A stretch of 64,000 nucleotides of DNA from Sarcophilus harrisii (Eukaryota; Chordata; Mammalia; Dasyuromorphia; Dasyuridae). The stretch's first letter is position 1. Every line of letters starts with the position of its first letter. A model generated the notes under the pieces. That model was not told where the DNA came from and did no database searches. It saw nothing but the letters and a program-made list of their open reading frames with translations. The position numbers and the translations under genes were made by a program. Positions 59,640 to 64,000 of the stretch are shown piece after piece. The stretch lies in NCBI RefSeq assembly GCF_902635505.1, contig NC_045432.1, positions 4,693,762-4,757,761 on the forward strand. Reading direction: 5' to 3'.

Positions 59640-60310
59640 AGGCCAATCAAGAGCAAATCAGAGCAGAATGGAACAAATTACTTTTCATATTTCTATATAA
59701 GACTAGGGATTATGACAGAACAAGGAAACAGAGAATCACAAAAATTAAATGGATTAATTCTGCTTCTATAAAGTTGAAATGTTTTTGCACAAATAGATCA
59801 CATGTCCTTAAAAACTAGATGAAAACAATTAAGGAAAAACATCTTTGCAGCAAAGTTCTCTAAGGATTGGTACATATGCAACATCTAGAAGGAACTGATT
59901 CCAGTTTCCAAGATTAAGAGCTATTCTCCAATTGATCAAAGTATGTGAACAAGAATTTTTGAGAGAAATAAATCCAAGCCATCAATGTGACAAAATGCAC
60001 TTGATCTCTCATAATGAGGGAAATGCACATTAAAACAATTCTCTTCTTTCAGCCTCTAAATCATAGAAATAAGAAAGTTCAGGGATAATTCTTCATTTTT
60101 GTTCTGAACAAGATACTTGGAAAGTCCCTTTCACCAGGTTCTGAGTGTAACTAGAACAAAATATAACTATATCATTAAAGAACATCAAAGGAAAGAGTCA
60201 ATAGAGACAATATGGAGAAGGGGAGGGGAAAAGTTTGTAAGTTAAAATCTTATAAAAAAGAATGTCGAAAACTATCTTTGGAAATAATTAAAAATACTTC
60301 TAAGGGGAAA
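59640..60310 (+). mobile_element. LINE-1 3' portion, old subfamily
   Basis: Late ORF2 wording ('gattaattctgcttctataa', 'gagctattctccaattgatc', 'gggaaatgcacattaaaaca') is followed by a 3' end like that of 22075-22240. Frames are broken throughout. Confidence 0.7.
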
Positions 60311-60559
60311 AAATCATTTTGAAATAATCACTCCTTATTTTGCTATATAACTTAACATTTTTGTAAGTGGAATTTTATTACAGTTAGATATGATCACATT
60401 CCTATAGTTTCCATTCCTTTTGATCTTCAAGGCAAGATATTACCAGAAATATCGGTAATATATATTAAATAAAAACAAAAACAAAAAAACAAAACATTTT
60501 CTAAACTGACTCCTTTTTCCAAAACTCCAAGTTCAAGCTAAGGACAGGAGGAAAGGAGG

Positions 60560-61520
60560 ATGAAAGAAAGGAGCGAAACGTCCTTCTGAAGAGGGGAGCC
60601 AAGTAGCGTCCTCAAATGGGCTTCTCCCTCCTGGTTTCTACCGAACCCCAGCCCAATCTACTACACCCTTCCATCCACCAACGTCCCAAACTTGCCATCA
60701 GAGTCCTGGGCTGGCAGGGGAAGGCCCGGAGGAGCAGGCAAGCAGGTACATAAACCCCAACCCGCACCCACGCTGACACTCTCACACAGACGATCCCACC
60801 TTCACGCACAACACACACAAAAACAAAGGTGTTGATACTCCCAGGACTTTCCACCCATTTGGAGAAAGGGGAAGCTCATGAAAAGGCAGGGGTGGGGAAG
60901 GGAGAGAAGAAAGAGAAGAAAGGGAGGGGCTGAGGCAGGAACAGGGGAGGGGGCACTTACCTCTCCTAGACCCTTAGGCACTAACAGGACCCTCGTGATC
61001 GTTCAGTCTGGAAAGGGCACAAAAGGCACGCAGACTTTCAAGGGCTCTCTTCCCCCACATCCTCACATTGAGGAGACTTAAATTCATCAGAGGACGGGAT
61101 GGGCAGTCACTGTGATGTCATCGCAGGGCAGGGCTAGTCTCCTCCCAGAGCAGATTGTTCCCAAAAGAGGGAGGGGAGGGGACTTTGTGACATCAGGTTC
61201 AGGGCAGTGGGAGCACCCCCCCCCCCAATGATTTCTCTCGTCCCCCATTACTCAACCTGGCTAGGAAAGGGGACGCAGTTCATCTTCCACCTGGAAGTGA
61301 GCCCAGCGCTGACCATGGTCCTAGGTTCTTGAGGCCAGGCTGCTGGGGTTGGGGGTGAGGGACAGAAGCTAAACTCACCTTGGGGTGTTTGAGGGGCGGC
61401 CCCTTTACGGAAACTAGGAGTGGAGGATACAGAGGGGAAGGAGGAGGTTGAGGGAAGGATACATGACTCTTGAGAGTTACAGGCACAGCAGGAGCTGGGG
61501 TTACATTTGGGCTACTGTCC
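60560..61520. promoter_or_regulatory. Repeat-poor, relatively CpG-rich patch with CRE-like sites
   Basis: Compared with the rest of the window this stretch is GC-richer and largely free of repeats. It carries tgatgtca at about 61112 and tgacatca at about 61188, both one change from a CRE, and a C10-type run at 61217-61226. It could be a promoter or enhancer of an unidentified gene. Confidence 0.35.
61379..61519 (-). CDS. Candidate coding exon, Pro-rich, unrecognised (47 codons)
   Basis: The 141-bp stretch is open in phase 0 at both ends and lies between the acceptor 'ttttctattgctttaag' and a strong AAG/GTGAGT donor. The product is Pro-rich (SFPQPPPSPLYPPLL, KGPPLKHPK). I do not recognise the protein. 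A second minus-strand donor (GAG/GTAAGT, near 60963) lies downstream, but the frame does not continue simply through the sequence before it. It may be a lone chance exon, part of a decayed gene, or part of a gene whose other exons I missed. Confidence 0.3.
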
Positions 61521-61825
61521 TTAAAGCAATAGAAAACAAAAGCTGATTGGAGTTCCAGCTAAGGTGGGCTTCTGGATCATCAACCTCTCTAAGCATGCCC
61601 TGGAGACACCTGATACTCTTGTTTCACCTAAGCAGACTTCTTTTGGGAAAACAGAGAAGAGATTCTCAGAAAATACAAGAATTTCCTGAAAATCTTTAAG
61701 CGGGAGCTGCCTCCTGATTTTGTTGTCCCATAAGTGTTCCCTGGGGATATCACCTTCATCCAGAAGGGGTTCAGGTGGTTTCCTCAAAAGGCATCGATAA
61801 AGATTCTTCAGTAAGTGGCTAAGTT
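61521..61825 (-). other. Unrecognised open stretch upstream of the candidate exon
   Basis: About 100 codons are open on the minus strand, with protein-like composition (LYRCLLRKPPEPLLDEGD, LPLKDFQEILVFSENLF). It has no ATG at its start, ends in a stop at the acceptor of the candidate exon, and has no phase-compatible donor that I can find. Chance is possible. Confidence 0.2.
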
Positions 61826-62064
61826 ACCTATAGATATCCAAAGGTCACAGTACGCACAGTAAACATGGGAGTATATACACAAGTATCTCCATTGTTATGT
61901 GCACCCTTGTAGCTAGACTAGGGCTCCTTGTCAATGGCAGAGATTATCAAAAATGTCTACCTTCTGGAGTTTATACTTGCAAATACTTTGCAGTAGAGGC
62001 TTTTAGAAACTTGCCTGGACATGGAGATCTGAGGTGACTCAGTACCCTCAATTAATACAGGTAA

Positions 62065-62645
62065 TGTAATGCCAGAGAAACTGAGGCAGGAGAGAGATTA
62101 GAGAGTTTTCAATATTTTATTAATTGGAGAGTATAATTGACTGGACAAGACTCTCGTCCCAAATTATCCAGTCAGATAAAGATATACTGGGACCAAGGAA
62201 TCCATGTTGCTCCCAGGGCTGGGGAGACTGTCATCTCAAAGAATCCAGCAATCAATAGGAGAAAACCAGCTTCTTAAATACTCTTTAGAAACAAAGAACC
62301 AAGAAGGCGGGAAGGCTTCTGTCAGGATGGGGGGAGACCATAAATCCTAAAAGCCCAGAGACAGGATGTCTGAATACCCAGAGATAAAGATGTCAGTGAG
62401 GTATCTTGGAATATTTTAGACAGATATTGTAAATTCTTGAGGACAGGGAAGGGTCAGGCAGTCTGCTGTTCTTGTTTATCTTGCTAGCAGTTTATAACCT
62501 TAGAGTAAATGGTTCCCAATCTTAATGGACCACAGTGGGTTTTTACAACTAAGGGGATTTGACAGAAAGGTTAAGGAAACTGAGACAAAGGAAACTAGTT
62601 CAGGGAAACCAAGTCGGAACAGTTAAAGAGAACTATGGCACAACA
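62065..62645 (-). mobile_element. Solo LTR fossil, 4-bp target duplication
   Basis: A 581-bp relative of 58312-58940, flanked by gtaa on both sides (62061-62064 and 62646-62649). Confidence 0.9.
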
Positions 62646-63269
62646 GTAAAAGGTAGTGGAGGATCTAGAGTCAGTCCAAAAACTCTCCCATATCACCCTT
62701 ATCCCAAGAAGCTGAAGAGACCAATGGCCATGTTCTGCTAACCATGTCAGAGGTTCACCAGCATATGAATTCAACCAATCAAACCCAGAGACCGTGCTCC
62801 AGGCAAAGTGGAAGTGTAGCCACTGACAAGGACAAAACTTGGAGGAAAAATGTACAAGAAAAGCACTGGTCTCAGCTAGGAAGGATATTTGTTAAATAAC
62901 TAGAGAGTTTTCACCAAAATTTTGCAGTATCAAATCAAGAAAGCCCAAAGTAAAATTATCCCTTGAGTACAAAAATATCAGACAGTGAAAATATCAGTCT
63001 CCAGATATATCTTTGTATCAGCAGTAGAGCTGGGACTCCAATCTGGCTCCTTCAACTCCATGTCCCACTGTTTTAGCCACTGGACCATGGCCTCCTCCCC
63101 AGGTCAAGCCTCTCCTTCAAATGTCTTATATGTGTGCTCTATCTGCTGCTCCGATTCCCTCTTCATCCAGTCCTTACCTTAAACCACCAAATGGAGCCAG
63201 AGAACCATAAAATTAAATCTCCGGCTCAAAGCACCCCCAGAGTCCACCTTGTCCAATTCCTTCATGTCA

Positions 63270-63835
63270 TGCTATGCCACAGTTCTCTTTTATTGTCCTG
63301 ACTCAGTTTCCCAATTATCCTGACTCAGTCTACCTAAATTGTCCTGCCTCATTTTCCCTAATTGTTCTGCCTCAGTTTATAATTCTTCTGCTCAATCCTG
63401 CAAAACCATCCCTCCCTCTTAATCAGAATATTTGATAAGGATAAAAGATCTTATGTTTTAGAATATCAAAATGCCTCTCCCCATCCCAAGCTATCAGAAT
63501 ATCAGATACCGTCTTATCAAGATGCCTCTCCCCATCTCTGGGGTGCCTCCCCCCATTATGTCGTCCCCGTCTCCGGTGGCTTGTCCCACCCTGTCAGAGT
63601 CCCCTTCCTGCTCTCAGCACCCTGACTCTGCCCCTGCCTCAGTCTACCCACTGTGTCTGAGCCACATGTATATATGTCATTGAGAACTCACATTGCTGGA
63701 TTCTTGGAGATGATAGTCTCATTCAGCCCTGGGAACAAACCATGGATCCATTTGGTCCCAATAAATCTCCCCCTTTTAAATAAAATATTAAATACTCTCT
63801 AATCTCTATCTTGCCTCAGTTTCGCTGGCAATACA
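63270..63835 (+). mobile_element. Solo LTR fossil, related family, opposite orientation
   Basis: A 566-bp element from TGCTATGCCACAG to CAATACA with repeated CCTCAGTTT blocks and AATAAA at about 63760. Flanks are gtca and gtta, a near-perfect 4-bp duplication. Confidence 0.85.
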
Positions 63836-63839
63836 GTTA

Positions 63840-64000
63840 CAGAAGAAAATGAAGCTCAGGGAGGTAAAGGGACTTGCCTTACATCTCACTTGGGCTCAGA
63901 GATTTGGAATCCACCTTCAAGGTCAATTAGTCGAAACTTCTTTTACAGAGGAAAAAACTGAAGGCTGAAGTGGTGATGGGAGGTGTCTCAGATCAGACAG
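63840..64000 (+). repeat. MIR-like fragments at the window edge
   Basis: The text 'gaagctcagggaggtaaagg' followed by 'gacttgcctta' fits a MIR-type core. It runs off the window. Confidence 0.5.

Noticed and set aside
61379-61519. Candidate exon as a recognised HMG-box or SOX-type gene
   Set aside because: I tried to match the Pro-rich product to known families and could not; no name is supported.

Overview
The window is marsupial nuclear DNA, judged from its repeats. It carries marsupial-type LINE-1 copies, whose shared 3' end has the 'catctaggggaggggg...caagggtcaatg' signature. It also carries tRNA-derived SINEs beginning 'ggcagctgggtggctcagtggatagag', MIR relics and several LTR families. 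Almost everything is repeat-derived and has been duplicated more than once.

The only clear host gene is on the minus strand between 388 and about 21,850. It is a divergent paralogue of ATRX that contains the complete ADD zinc-finger module. I assembled seven coding exons by hand: 21187-21241, 18612-18655, 18209-18315, 16288-16401, 10594-10700, 9448-9512 and 388-1183. All junctions are GT/AG with compatible phases. Together they give one open frame of 417 codons starting at an ATG at 21207. An untranslated first exon and a CCAAT/X-box promoter lie at about 21.66-21.85 kb. All twelve zinc-binding cysteines are kept, but residues matching the human histone-H3 reader pocket are changed. The long exon is cut after about 351 residues by an old gammaretrovirus-like ERV, and the frame runs 66 codons into the LTR. 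Marsupials are known to carry a Y-linked ATRX homologue (ATRY). A divergent, repeat-bombarded, duplicated copy would suit a Y or other degenerating location, but the window does not prove linkage.

The long exon, its flanking ERV and about 5 kb of the preceding intron (block B, 1-6637) recur as block B' at 44.18-49.67 kb. B' is a broken duplicate exon without its splice acceptor. After the duplication a LINE-1 with an uninterrupted 850-codon reverse transcriptase frame (3499-6514) landed in B only, so B' preserves the empty site. An LTR (46582-47257) is present in B' only. B' joins abruptly to block A' (49.68-51.49 kb), a copy of block A (40.46-42.28 kb). Each A block carries a 99-bp (33-codon) tandem array interrupted by a long hairpin.

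The rest is layered mobile DNA. 22-26 kb and 37.6-39.7 kb are two copies of a composite block. 28.3-32.6 kb is a decayed LINE-1 holding a solo LTR. 33.3-37.1 kb has rearranged ERV and LTR pieces with a near-perfect 75-bp palindrome and a 92-bp LTR-ended mini-element. 52-60 kb is old LINE-1. 56-63.8 kb holds several solo LTRs, most with target-site duplications. At 60.6-61.8 kb there is a repeat-poor, relatively CpG-rich patch with a possible unrecognised exon.
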